64,000 nt of DNA from CAYPPG01 sp964412555. Lineage in GTDB: Bacteria > Hinthialibacterota > Hinthialibacteria > Hinthialibacterales > Hinthialibacteraceae. The position numbers and the translations under genes were made by a program. Positions 54,600-63,069 of the stretch are shown here, in pieces. Positions within the stretch are counted from its first letter, which is position 1, and every line of letters begins with the position of its first letter. The notes under the pieces are model-generated. The model was not told the DNA's origin and did not search any database. It saw only the letters and a program-made list of their open reading frames with translations. The stretch covers positions 57,653 to 121,652 of the forward strand of contig CAYPPG010000015.1 of the NCBI GenBank assembly GCA_964412555.1. Reading direction: 5' to 3'.

Positions 54600-56129
54600 A
54601 TGAAAAATAAATCTTATTACAAAAAGTTGGGGGAATTCCGGAAGGAATTAAGGGAAGAGATTCCGCGGCCGGTGTTGAAGGATTTACACAAGGCTGTATG
54701 GTGGAAGCATTTTGCGATCGTTTTACGTCAATTGTTAATAGGTGGTTTTGCCATTTATTTCATTTTGAATTTCAATACGTTATGGATTTGGCTTCCCGCT
54801 TCGTTTGTTCTCGGATTTATCATCTTCGATTTTACGGTTTTGCTGCATGAAGTGGTGCATCATGCCGTTTTTGAAAAGAGACGTCCGAGATTGGAAGCGA
54901 TTTTGGGATGGCTTTATGCGTTGCCGAGTGGGATTTCCCGGACACAGTTTACCCGCTGGCATTTGGATCATCATGACGAATTGGGGCATGAATCGGACGA
55001 TCCGAAACGGGCGCATTTGACTCCGAAGATTGTGAAGCGATGGTATAAATTTCTGTATATGACGCCTACTTTGTTCCCGATCTATTTTCGGGCTGCTGCG
55101 AAAGAGGCGGAGAATTATTCACCGGAACTGCAAAAACAGGTTCAATTCGAGCGGAAGATCACGATTGCCCTGCATGTTGCCGTGATGTTTTATTTGATTG
55201 TGATCACCGGTTTGTGGGGATTTTTCAAAGTATATGCGGTTCCTTATTTTTTTGTGTTTCCGATTGCGTTTACGATCAATCGGGTCGGTCAGCATTACAA
55301 TATCAACCCCGATGATGTGGCGCAGTGGTCAACATTGATGAAGGGAAGTTGGTTTTGGGATTTTGTGTATCTTAATTCCAATTATCATCTTGAACACCAC
55401 TATTTTCCTGCTGTGCCTTGCTATAATCTTCCTCGATTGCAAAAGGCGCTTCAATCTTTGTATGAGAGGCATGGAATGAAAGGTTATACTTATGGGGAAG
55501 TGCTGTACGGTTGGTTTGTTCGAAATCATACTCCGCATACGAATTGGGAATTGGTCGAAACGCAACCTTCAGTAAGTCGCCCTTCCGATTCAGTCGCTTT
55601 TACGCTGATCGAGCTTCTCATCGTGGTTGCCATCATTGGGATACTGGCCGCGATTGCGGTGCCGAATTTTCTCAATGCGCAGATTCGAGCCAAAATTGCG
55701 CGATGCGAAGCGGATCTTAACGCTTGCCGGACAGCGATCTATATGTATAAAGCGGATCACAATGCGTATCCCCCCATCACTCAGATGCCGGGGTATCAAA
55801 TTCCGAAGAATTTGACGACGCCGACGCCTTATATCGCTTCGATTCCGAAAGATACTTTCCCCCAGGATGAAAACGATCTGTATTTCCAATATGGAACCTC
55901 TGACGATTACTATTTTGCTACCGCCGCTTATTTCGCCAAGCATAATTTTCCTTGGAAAGTACAGGAAGGCGGGCATGTATTTGAATTCAACTTGATGGGA
56001 AGAGGCCCGGACGGTGATTGGGCGGATGCCGCTACTGGCGCGAAAGAAGTCGATGAACCGCTGAAATGGCGATATGATCCTTCCAATGGACTTGTGAGTT
56101 CAGGGAATATTCCTTATCCGGGACCGTAG
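54600..56129 (+). CDS. Fatty acid desaturase fused to a prepilin-type pseudopilin
   Basis: A 509-residue in-frame fusion. Residues 1-325 are a membrane-bound fatty acid desaturase with the three histidine boxes of the diiron centre: HEVVHH (83-88), HLDHH (121-125) and NYHLEHH (near 263-267), and four or so membrane helices. From about residue 333 the sequence is a prepilin N-terminus (AFTLIELLIVVAII, Glu at +5), the usual NFLNAQIRAKIAR helix and a globular domain ending YDPSNGLVSSGNI. The residue before the cleavage point is Ala, not Gly. There is no stop between the parts. It could be a real fusion or stop loss joining two genes; see findings. Confidence 0.85.
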   Translation: MKNKSYYKKLGEFRKELREEIPRPVLKDLHKAVWWKHFAIVLRQLLIGGFAIYFILNFNTLWIWLPASFVLGFIIFDFTVLLHEVVHHAVFEKRRPRLEAILGWLYALPSGISRTQFTRWHLDHHDELGHESDDPKRAHLTPKIVKRWYKFLYMTPTLFPIYFRAAAKEAENYSPELQKQVQFERKITIALHVAVMFYLIVITGLWGFFKVYAVPYFFVFPIAFTINRVGQHYNINPDDVAQWSTLMKGSWFWDFVYLNSNYHLEHHYFPAVPCYNLPRLQKALQSLYERHGMKGYTYGEVLYGWFVRNHTPHTNWELVETQPSVSRPSDSVAFTLIELLIVVAIIGILAAIAVPNFLNAQIRAKIARCEADLNACRTAIYMYKADHNAYPPITQMPGYQIPKNLTTPTPYIASIPKDTFPQDENDLYFQYGTSDDYYFATAAYFAKHNFPWKVQEGGHVFEFNLMGRGPDGDWADAATGAKEVDEPLKWRYDPSNGLVSSGNIPYPGP

Positions 56130-56170
56130 AAATCGGAGAACACCCCTATGGGATTAGGGATGAAAGATTT

Positions 56171-56217
56171 CCAGGGGCGTTGCCCGCTGGCTATCTTCTT
56201 GCACTCCTTCAGAGTGC
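56171..56217. repeat. Hairpin element, copy 2
   Basis: CCAGGGGC-GTT-GCCCGCTGG (56171-56190), then GCACTC-CTTCA-GAGTGC (56201-56217). Compared with the copy at 24915 the second stem has changed sequence on both sides but keeps its CTTCA loop. Confidence 0.9.
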
Positions 56218-56249
56218 GGTTCTGTTGTCTTCAAAAAGGAAGTTTTGAT

Positions 56250-57473
56250 TTGCTGTTTCGTGACGAAGCTCATAGGCGAACCGGATGGTTGGTTATTGCA
56301 AGTACGTGGTTTCTATATTCGGCGCAGTCCTGCTTTTTACCTCATCAAACACGGTTCTTTGATCTGGATTTGGGATTGGACGACCGGCAAATCGGGATTT
56401 TGATGGCTGTGCCGGCGTTTGTATCACTGCTTTTTCAGCCGGTATGGGGGGCATTGGCTGACCGGGTATTTGGTAGAACTGTTGCTTTGCGGATAATTCT
56501 TATCTCCTCGTCGGTGTTGTTGATTTTTTACAGTATTGCCTATGCGATTGGTGGTTATTTCCTATTGTTATTCGGCGCTTGTCTGTTTGTGGCCTCGATG
56601 GGGGCGACGATTCCGACATCGGCGGCGATTATTCTCTCTTTTTTGGGACCGAAGAAACGCCATTTGTTTGGGCGCATACGGGTTGCCGGCAGCACGAGTT
56701 TTTGTTTTACCGTTATTACGTTTTGCCCGGTACTTGCATTGATTTCCCAGAAGATCGGATTTCCGGACCGTACTTGTATTTTTTGGGGAGGTTCCATTTT
56801 TTATCTTCTTTCGCTGTCCTTCACTTTTTGGGATGATTCTCAATTTGAAGCCCATGAGACACCTACTTTCACGTCCTTTGTACGACTCCTTCGCAACCGG
56901 AACCTTGCACTCTTTTATTTTTCCATATTTTGCTGTTCGGTAGGCGCTTCAGCAGGAATCCAATATATCGGTCCTTATATCGGACACCGGGGATTTTCAG
57001 AGTTTTATTTTTCTTCGATTTGGTTTGTCGGGGTCGGAGTGGAAATTTTTTGTACGTACAATCTTCATCGATTGGTGAACCGTTTCGGCTTGAAAAACAT
57101 TGTGGTTGTAGGAATTGCGGCGGAAGGCTGCCGGTGGTTGGGATTGTCGCAATTGACCTCTGCGATACCGATTCTGATGCTTTTCATGCTGCATGGTCCG
57201 GCAGTCATCGGATCGTTTTTCGGTTCAGCCATGTATTTGGATTCGGAATGCGAGGAGAGCGTTCGTTCTACCGCGCAGGCCATTCTTTATTTTTCAATGG
57301 TTGCGGGGCAGATTACCGGTTATTTAAGTGGGAGCCTGATTGTGGAAAGTTATGGCTATCTTTCAAGAAAGTCTGCAATACAGAATAGTTTTTTTTGGTT
57401 TGGTTTAGCAGCCATTTTCGCATCTGCTTTTTGTTATTTGTTTGTCAAACCGGAAACGGCTGATTCAAAATAA
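56250..57473 (+). CDS. MFS transporter of the MFS_1-like/nucleoside:H+ symporter type
   Basis: A 407-residue 12-helix major facilitator. After the first helix, the A-motif-like loop GALADRVFGRTVALR lies between helices 2 and 3, and KKRHLFGRIRVAGSTSF lies between 4 and 5. The longer frame from 56148 begins inside the palindromic element, so the TTG at 56250 (AAGGA, 9 bases upstream) is preferred. Substrate unknown. Confidence 0.75.
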   Translation: MLFRDEAHRRTGWLVIASTWFLYSAQSCFLPHQTRFFDLDLGLDDRQIGILMAVPAFVSLLFQPVWGALADRVFGRTVALRIILISSSVLLIFYSIAYAIGGYFLLLFGACLFVASMGATIPTSAAIILSFLGPKKRHLFGRIRVAGSTSFCFTVITFCPVLALISQKIGFPDRTCIFWGGSIFYLLSLSFTFWDDSQFEAHETPTFTSFVRLLRNRNLALFYFSIFCCSVGASAGIQYIGPYIGHRGFSEFYFSSIWFVGVGVEIFCTYNLHRLVNRFGLKNIVVVGIAAEGCRWLGLSQLTSAIPILMLFMLHGPAVIGSFFGSAMYLDSECEESVRSTAQAILYFSMVAGQITGYLSGSLIVESYGYLSRKSAIQNSFFWFGLAAIFASAFCYLFVKPETADSK

Positions 57474-57630
57474 GCATGAATCGTGGTGTCATGAAATCCA
57501 GATTCTATGCATTGATTCCTGCAAAATCGGGAGACAGTATATAAATATAAATGTATATATAATGTATATAAATAGCAAACCCCTAAATCGAAAAAATTAA
57601 AAAAGTTAGTTGAAAATGGGTGTTATGTCC

Positions 57631-57660
57631 TTGACAGAAGTCGCACTCTTCTTCTATAGT
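57631..57660 (+). promoter_or_regulatory. Promoter for the dockerin-like protein gene
   Basis: TTGACA (57631-57636), 18-base spacer, TATAGT (57655-57660), close to sigma-70 consensus. Confidence 0.6.
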
Positions 57661-57738
57661 TTAGTATCAAACTTTTTTGTGATGACAAAAATGTGTAAAT
57701 TCAATCTGCATGCAAGAGATTTTGAAAGGAGAGGTCTC

Positions 57739-58296
57739 ATGCTTAGGCATCTGCCAAAAGTATTTCTTTGTGTGGGTCTTTTATTTTTAGTCGGAATGTG
57801 GTCAGCGCCATTTGCGAGTGCGCAGGATGCGGAGACCCCTACCGAAACGCCGGTCGAAACCCCAACACCGGTACCACCCGAACCGACCGACACACCCGTA
57901 CCTCCGGAACCAACACCGGAGTCTCCCGTAGAAACCCCAACGCCGGTACCACCGGAACCTACTGATACACCAGTACCACCGGAACCGACACCGGAAACTC
58001 CGGTAGAAACACCGACACCAGTGCCGCCAGAGCCGACACCGACGGAAACCGAGACAGAATCGCCGACACCACCTCCGCCGACCCCGACCCCGACACCGAC
58101 GCCAGTCGAAAGACCGGGGGATATTGACGGTGATGGTGAGATTACACAAGACGATATTGTTGCGTTGCTCGAAATCTTCTTGCGAGGTGAAGAACCGTCC
58201 GATGCGCTATTGAGAATCGCAGATATGAATGGTGATGGAAGGATTACACCACAAGATGCACAGGATCTCTTTAGACAGCTTAATCCGAGACGGTAG
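57739..58296 (+). CDS. Secreted Pro/Thr-repeat protein with dockerin-like EF-hand pair
   Basis: A 185-residue protein from an ATG with AAAGGAGAGG upstream. Signal peptide to about residue 31, then a Pro/Thr/Glu-rich linker made of a 25-residue repeat (PVETPTPVPPEPTDTPV...) about 2.6 times. The C-terminus has two EF-hand-like segments: GDIDGDGEITQDDIVALLEI and ADMNGDGRITPQDAQDLF, as in dockerin-type or other Ca-binding secreted modules. Possible surface anchor or scaffold partner; no cohesin is seen in the window. A strong terminator follows. Confidence 0.8.
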   Translation: MLRHLPKVFLCVGLLFLVGMWSAPFASAQDAETPTETPVETPTPVPPEPTDTPVPPEPTPESPVETPTPVPPEPTDTPVPPEPTPETPVETPTPVPPEPTPTETETESPTPPPPTPTPTPTPVERPGDIDGDGEITQDDIVALLEIFLRGEEPSDALLRIADMNGDGRITPQDAQDLFRQLNPRR

Positions 58297-58320
58297 CCGC
58301 CAATAAATAATCATGAATGC

Positions 58321-58351
58321 AAAAAGGCCGGGTATAAAACCCGGCCTTTTT
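58321..58351. terminator. Bidirectional intrinsic terminator
   Basis: AAAAAGGCCGGG and CCCGGCCTTTTT form a perfect 12-bp stem around TATAAAA. The flanking A and T runs make it usable on both strands; it ends the dockerin-like gene. Confidence 0.92.
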
Positions 58352-58540
58352 ATTTGTTTGTATTGATTCAATTGCTACTATTCAAAGGGGAAACGAGACG
58401 CTTGCTTTACTCTTGATATACATGTTGGGAAGGAGTAGTAGCTATCTGTAATAATATGGGGATCATAGGTTAGATTTGGCAAAGTGAGATTTAAGAGGGA
58501 GATTCAAACCTTCGATAGAATTTGAAGAGGTTTGTTATTA

Positions 58541-59686
58541 TCAAGTGGCAGTGGCTTGAATCAATGCGCGGATATATCCGATGGAAAAGGCTTCGGCGGC
58601 TTTCCTGCCACCGATTATGCGTGGGACATGGTCGGAAATGACGGCGCCGTTGTATCCTGTCTCGTGAAGGGTTTGAATCACTTTATACATATTCATATAC
58701 CCAGCATCGAGTAGTGTTTCGACGAATCCTTCCGGCAATGGAGCGGTGACGTTGCGGAAATGGACTTTAAATAGTTTTTTTCTTTCGGAAAAGTATCGTA
58801 GTGCTTCAGTAACGCTTTTGCCCATTTGTTCACCGCCTTCCAGCCAGCATCCAACGCATAAGCATACACCGATGTTGGGGCTATCGGCAATCTCCAAGGC
58901 TTGTTTATAGCCGTCGAATGTACCAAAGATGCAACGGGGGATTCCGCCGAGGTTATAGACAGGGGGATCGTCGGGGTGGATGCCGATGTATACGCCAGAT
59001 TCTTCTGCCACTGGGGCGACTTGGCGGATGAAAAAGGAGTAATTGTCCCATAATTCTTCGTTGGAATATCGGCGGCCATGGGATAGGGGTTCCGTCCAGC
59101 GCTCACCGGCCCAATGACCGACGGGATTTTTATTCAGCCGAAGTGCCCGTCCTTGTGCTCCCCCTCGTATTGTTTCCGGTTCACTGCTCCAAATTCCATT
59201 GGCCATGTGGGCGTAGGTGGAGTAATAAATCCCCGCTTTTCCGAGGAGGCGAATATAGTTCAAATATTCTTTCAATTTTTCATCCCGGCCGGGAAGATTG
59301 AGGGTGATTTCTTCCATGTTATGGCAACTATGGTTTCCCAAACGGTAGATTTTGAGTTCATGGTTGGCGAATTTTTTCTTGAGCGCCAAATAGTTTTCCA
59401 GAGTGTGATCTTCGGGTGGGAGGCTGGTCATGACCCATTCGACTCCGAGTTGGCGGGCGAATTGCATATCTTCTTCATCGGCGCTTGGGGGAAGCTGGGT
59501 TCCGATTTGAATTCCCGGGTGAGAGCCGTAATATCCGGGTATGATAAGAGGGAAACCCTCCTGCTTTTTTTGAGTTTGACTGGCTAGTGCGGTTTGAGTA
59601 TTACTCGTAGCAAATAAACCACTTTGGATGGCGGCAAGTGCAGTGGTGCTACGGATAAATTCTCTTCGATTGGTTATGTCCATCAC
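58541..59686 (-). CDS. Mannonate dehydratase-like (UxuA-type) protein with Tat leader
   Basis: A 381-residue TIM-barrel protein. Motifs typical of UxuA: IHPDDPPVYNLGGIPRCIFG, VCLCVGCWLEGG, and KVHFRNVTAPLPEGFVE. Residues 1-30 begin TNRREFIRSTTALAA, a twin-arginine leader. The family dehydrates D-mannonate in hexuronate degradation, normally in the cytosol; a Tat leader implies export. Substrate and role here unproven. Confidence 0.85.
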   Translation of the reverse strand: MMDITNRREFIRSTTALAAIQSGLFATSNTQTALASQTQKKQEGFPLIIPGYYGSHPGIQIGTQLPPSADEEDMQFARQLGVEWVMTSLPPEDHTLENYLALKKKFANHELKIYRLGNHSCHNMEEITLNLPGRDEKLKEYLNYIRLLGKAGIYYSTYAHMANGIWSSEPETIRGGAQGRALRLNKNPVGHWAGERWTEPLSHGRRYSNEELWDNYSFFIRQVAPVAEESGVYIGIHPDDPPVYNLGGIPRCIFGTFDGYKQALEIADSPNIGVCLCVGCWLEGGEQMGKSVTEALRYFSERKKLFKVHFRNVTAPLPEGFVETLLDAGYMNMYKVIQTLHETGYNGAVISDHVPRIIGGRKAAEAFSIGYIRALIQATAT

Positions 59687-59894
59687 TTTTCTCCTTTATA
59701 GATTGATCTTTTTTTAATCATGATTTCAAACTGGGAAATCAATATATCACAATAAAGAAGAATTCCTACTCCAGATCGTGGGAATAGAAAGGAGAGTGGG
59801 AATGATCATTGGAGTAGAACAAGCGTCCCTGTGTGCATAGGGAAATTGAATGGGCAGACAGGGACGACTATCCTACTTATTGGAAAGTTCTTGA

Positions 59895-60299
59895 TTAGGA
59901 AACGGTGGCTGCGCCGGCTTCTGCGACAGTGTGGTCGTTTTCGACTGTGCTGCCGGAAACACCGATGGCGCCGATCACTTCTCCGGCCTTATTTTTCAGG
60001 GGAACGCCCCCGGGGAATGTGATTAGACCGCCGTTGGAATGTTCGATGTTGTAAAGTGCTCCGCCTGGTTGAGAGAGATTCCCGATTTCGCCGGTGTTCA
60101 TGTCAAAAAAGCGTGCCGTTTTCGCTTTTTTGATTGCGATGTCGATGGAACCCAGCCAAGCGCCGTCCATGCGGGCGAAGGCTTTCAAATTAGCGCCTGC
60201 ATCGACTACAGCGATGTCCATTTTTACTCCCAATTCCTGTGATTTTTGGATAGCGGCGGTTACTGCCCCTCGAGCTTGTTCCAAGGTAATATCGTTCAT
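59895..60299 (-). CDS. GlcG/HbpS-like (heme-binding family) protein
   Basis: A 134-residue protein with the GlcG/HbpS pattern: EQARGAVTAAIQKSQELG, DIAVVDAGANLKAFARMDG, SIDIAIKKAKTARFF, FPGGVPLKNKAGEVIGAIGVSGST, HTVAEAG. Family members bind heme or act in glycolate and aldehyde metabolism; no motif settles which. The start ATG is preceded by GAGGAGT. Confidence 0.85.
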   Translation of the reverse strand: MNDITLEQARGAVTAAIQKSQELGVKMDIAVVDAGANLKAFARMDGAWLGSIDIAIKKAKTARFFDMNTGEIGNLSQPGGALYNIEHSNGGLITFPGGVPLKNKAGEVIGAIGVSGSTVENDHTVAEAGAATVS

Positions 60300-60439
60300 T
60301 ATTTACTCCTCTCATTGAGAAAGTGTGAAACAACGGTGTATGATTCTTTTGTTGATTGAAAAAACAAATTATATTTGATTCATATCCTTTACAAGTTACA
60401 ATGGGATGGGAGTCGAATTCACTCGCTTGGAGATTGGTC

Positions 60440-60988
60440 ATGAGAAAGGGTTTTACCTTGATTGAGTTGCTGATTGTGGTGGCGATTATCGGAATTTTGG
60501 CGGCGATCGCGGTTCCTAATTTTTTGCAGGCGCAGTTGCGGGCGAAGATTGCCCGGGTGGAAGGGGATCTCCGAGCCATGAAGACGGCAATTGAAATGTA
60601 TCATATGGATGAAGGCGGATATCCTCCCGCTTGTACCTTGGAGCGGGTGGCGGGGGTGCAGTTCCGCGCGGGGGAAATTTTCCAACCGGTCGCTTATGCG
60701 AATGTGCCGGCGGTCGATCCGTTCAATACGGAAACCGGAAGCCGTACGAGTTCGTTTGACAAGAATGAATATTTTTATTTGAATCATGACAAAACGTGCG
60801 GGTGGCCGAGTAATTTGTTGAATTGGACGTTGCAGAACAGCGGCGGCTCGCGGGATCGCGCTGAATATCTCGTTTCTAGTCAAGGGCCGGATAATTTGTC
60901 CGAGATACAGGATCAACGGGTGTGTCCGGTGTTCGATGTGACGAATGGATTGATTAGCCAGGGGGATATTGTGGTGTTTGGACCTTGA
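60440..60988 (+). CDS. Prepilin-type pseudopilin-like protein
   Basis: A 182-residue protein starting MRKGFTLIELLIVVAII, Gly at -1, Glu at +5. GGAG lies 7 bases upstream of the ATG (60440), so the longer frame from 60356 is not used. Helix NFLQAQLRAKIARVEGDL, then a globular domain ending FDVTNGLISQGDIVVFGP, again the shared signature. Isolated from other secretion genes. Confidence 0.9.
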   Translation: MRKGFTLIELLIVVAIIGILAAIAVPNFLQAQLRAKIARVEGDLRAMKTAIEMYHMDEGGYPPACTLERVAGVQFRAGEIFQPVAYANVPAVDPFNTETGSRTSSFDKNEYFYLNHDKTCGWPSNLLNWTLQNSGGSRDRAEYLVSSQGPDNLSEIQDQRVCPVFDVTNGLISQGDIVVFGP

Positions 60989-61022
60989 AGTAAAAGAAGA
61001 AGTGCTCTTTGTTGATACAAAA

Positions 61023-61334
61023 TTATTGATCTATGGAGTGAGAATTTCGGCTAGACATCCATCGTTCCAATGATTTCTGGCTTTCCCCGCTTCGGCGTCC
61101 TGCAAGTAGACCTTCAACACCGATATGCTCATCTATATCAGGCCACTCTATGGCATATCCATTACCCAGCAATTGCCAATTATTGCGTTCTTTGGTAGAT
61201 GCGTATAAGAGGCGGGGATACCACTGTAGTGGTACTGTGAGACTCCTTCCATCAGTAAGGGTAATGATCAATGAGTTGTGCGAAAATGCCACCGTTGCAG
61301 CGGCTGGTTCATTCTCAAGTACCAAAGTAATCAT
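61023..61334 (-). CDS. DUF2442-domain protein
   Basis: A 103-residue protein with SLIITLTDGRSLTVPLQWYPRL, IEWPDIDEHIGVEGLLAG, typical of DUF2442. The family is often coupled with DUF4160 proteins in toxin-antitoxin-like pairs; none is adjacent here. The N-terminus (EPAAATVAFSHNS) has no odd feature. An isolated gene of uncertain function. Confidence 0.8.
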   Translation of the reverse strand: MITLVLENEPAAATVAFSHNSLIITLTDGRSLTVPLQWYPRLLYASTKERNNWQLLGNGYAIEWPDIDEHIGVEGLLAGRRSGESQKSLERWMSSRNSHSIDQ

Positions 61335-61348
61335 ACCACGCCTCCTAT

Positions 61349-62416
61349 TTATTTATCTTTATGAGAAAGAATAGCCTTTTCTTCAAAAACTGCATGCATT
61401 ATTGTGGTTCTACTGTTTGTCGTATAGAGAACATGTATTTTCCCATCCCGGGTTTGTATGGCGTAGGGATAGGCGAATGTATTGTCTCCTTCAGCGATAT
61501 TGCGGCGGTAAGGATAGGTGTTGTCGTTGTCAGTGGAAATGGCGGCGGTGAGCGGGGTGCGTTCGTTCATGTTATTATTATAGACAAGAAGGAGATGGCC
61601 GTTTTTGAGTTTGATGAAATCGACGGCGGCGTTCGGATTGGGGAATTTCGTTTGGACCGCGTCGCTCCAGGTCCATCCTCCGTCCCGGGATTCTGCGTGC
61701 AAGAGGTAGCCGTCGTCTGTCGGTTCGTAGTTGCCGCCTCTGCGAATGTAGCAAATTAAATGATCGTCCGTGAGTTGGACGACTTGAGCTTGCAGGCTGC
61801 CCATTGCGGAGTGGATCAAGTTGGTACGTTTCCATTTTTTTGTATTTGGATTGTAGCGCATGAAGAAAGAGGAAGTATCCGCACCTGTCATTTCAGTATC
61901 GGCTCCGGTTTCGAGATAGAGTGGAAGCAGATAATCGCCGTTGTTGAGTACGATGGGTTGGCCACGGACCATGGTGCCTTGATCGAAGGTGAGTATGAAA
62001 GAATCCGACCAGGTCTTTGCGCCGTCTTTCGAGATTTTGACTTTGACGCGGGAAGTGGACCAGGTATCGCCATAGCGGTTTACGTAAAACAGCCAGACGA
62101 TCCCGTCCGGGGCTTGCCAGACGACCGGATTGCCTTCGGAGCGGTTCGGTGTGTCGGCGATGACTTGTGGAAAACTCCATTCCGTCTCACCGGCTTTGAG
62201 GCGGGAGCCATAGACGGCGGTATCGGTGGTGTATTCACCGGAGCCTCCGTAATAGGCGATGTAAAGGTCTCCGTTTTGAAGCTCAGTGATGGAGGCGGGG
62301 TGTTTGTAAGGGCCTGGGTGTTCCGGACCGAAGACGCGGTGGATTTGAATGCCATTTGCTAAAGATGTGTATGGCAAGATCAAGAAATATGAAATGAGCA
62401 TGAATCGGTTTGTCAT
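61349..62416 (-). CDS. Sialidase-like (BNR-repeat) secreted protein
   Basis: A 355-residue protein with a signal peptide (FMLISYFLILPYTSLANG) and six-bladed beta-propeller features. Two Asp-box motifs are visible, SKDGAKTWSD and SRDGGWTWSD. RxxP-like HPASITEL and GDTWSTSRVKVKIS also occur. Family members remove terminal sialic acid or act on related sugars; the catalytic Arg triad is not fully resolved here. Extracytoplasmic. Confidence 0.82.
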   Translation of the reverse strand: MTNRFMLISYFLILPYTSLANGIQIHRVFGPEHPGPYKHPASITELQNGDLYIAYYGGSGEYTTDTAVYGSRLKAGETEWSFPQVIADTPNRSEGNPVVWQAPDGIVWLFYVNRYGDTWSTSRVKVKISKDGAKTWSDSFILTFDQGTMVRGQPIVLNNGDYLLPLYLETGADTEMTGADTSSFFMRYNPNTKKWKRTNLIHSAMGSLQAQVVQLTDDHLICYIRRGGNYEPTDDGYLLHAESRDGGWTWSDAVQTKFPNPNAAVDFIKLKNGHLLLVYNNNMNERTPLTAAISTDNDNTYPYRRNIAEGDNTFAYPYAIQTRDGKIHVLYTTNSRTTIMHAVFEEKAILSHKDK

Positions 62417-62431
62417 GGAATCTCCTCCGGA

Positions 62432-62584
62432 TTACAAAAAAGCGGTTTTGTCGTGGATGTTGCCAGGGATGGGAATGAAGGATTATGGCGTGCGGAATCG
62501 TTTGATTATGAAGTCATTATTCTAGATTTAATGCTGCCCGGAATCGATGCAAATTTCGAACATCTTATTCACTCACCCTTTTGA
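62432..62584 (+). pseudogene. Fragment of a response regulator receiver domain
   Basis: The frame reads SGFVVDVARDGNEGLW then RAESFDYEVIILDLMLPGIDA, the receiver domain core with the phosphoacceptor Asp in LDLMLPG, then unrelated sequence and a stop at 62582. The N-terminal strand 1 with DD and the whole effector domain are missing. Confidence 0.8.
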
Positions 62585-62754
62585 AAAGGGATCGAGATTT
62601 TTCTGGAATGAGACCATTCACGGTCATCACATCCGGTTTCTCGCGATTTGTGAGCCATTCTATGAAGATCATACAAAAAGAATGAAAGGGTGGGAAAAGC
62701 CCCATCGACGTGAAATGGATTCCGGAATAGACACAATAGCTACAGAAAAAGAGA

Positions 62755-62956
62755 ATCGTGCGAACGCTTCTGGCGAAAAGATTCCGCCCGTTCGGTGGAT
62801 GACAATCATAGTGGATTGGGCCTCTCCCTCGTACAATCACTTACAGAAATCTTGCATTTTACTCTTGATATAAGATTGAACGATAATTCTCTACTCTCCA
62901 TTACACTTACCGAATCTCCTTCAGCTCGATCGTTTGACATGGTGATATGGAGATGA
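62755..62956 (+). pseudogene. C-terminal fragment of a sensor histidine kinase
   Basis: Frame ERFWRKDSARSVDDNHSGLGL then SLVQSLTEILHF and LLSITLTE, the G-box (GLGLSLVQ) and C-terminal part of an HATPase_c domain. H-box, N-box and sensor parts are missing. The fragment is about 170 bases downstream of the receiver remnant. Confidence 0.78.
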
Positions 62957-63069
62957 CGTGATTTTTTTCTTGTCGTAATCTTTCCATAATGTTTGCCGTG
63001 TTACTCTTTTTTGCAAGCGGATAAAAAGCTATCCAGCAATCATACAAATCCTCACAAAGGAGATTGAAC

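Noticed and set aside
56148..56249. N-terminal extension of the MFS transporter
   Set aside because: Translation of the palindromic element, not of protein; a ribosome site and start at 56250 are better.
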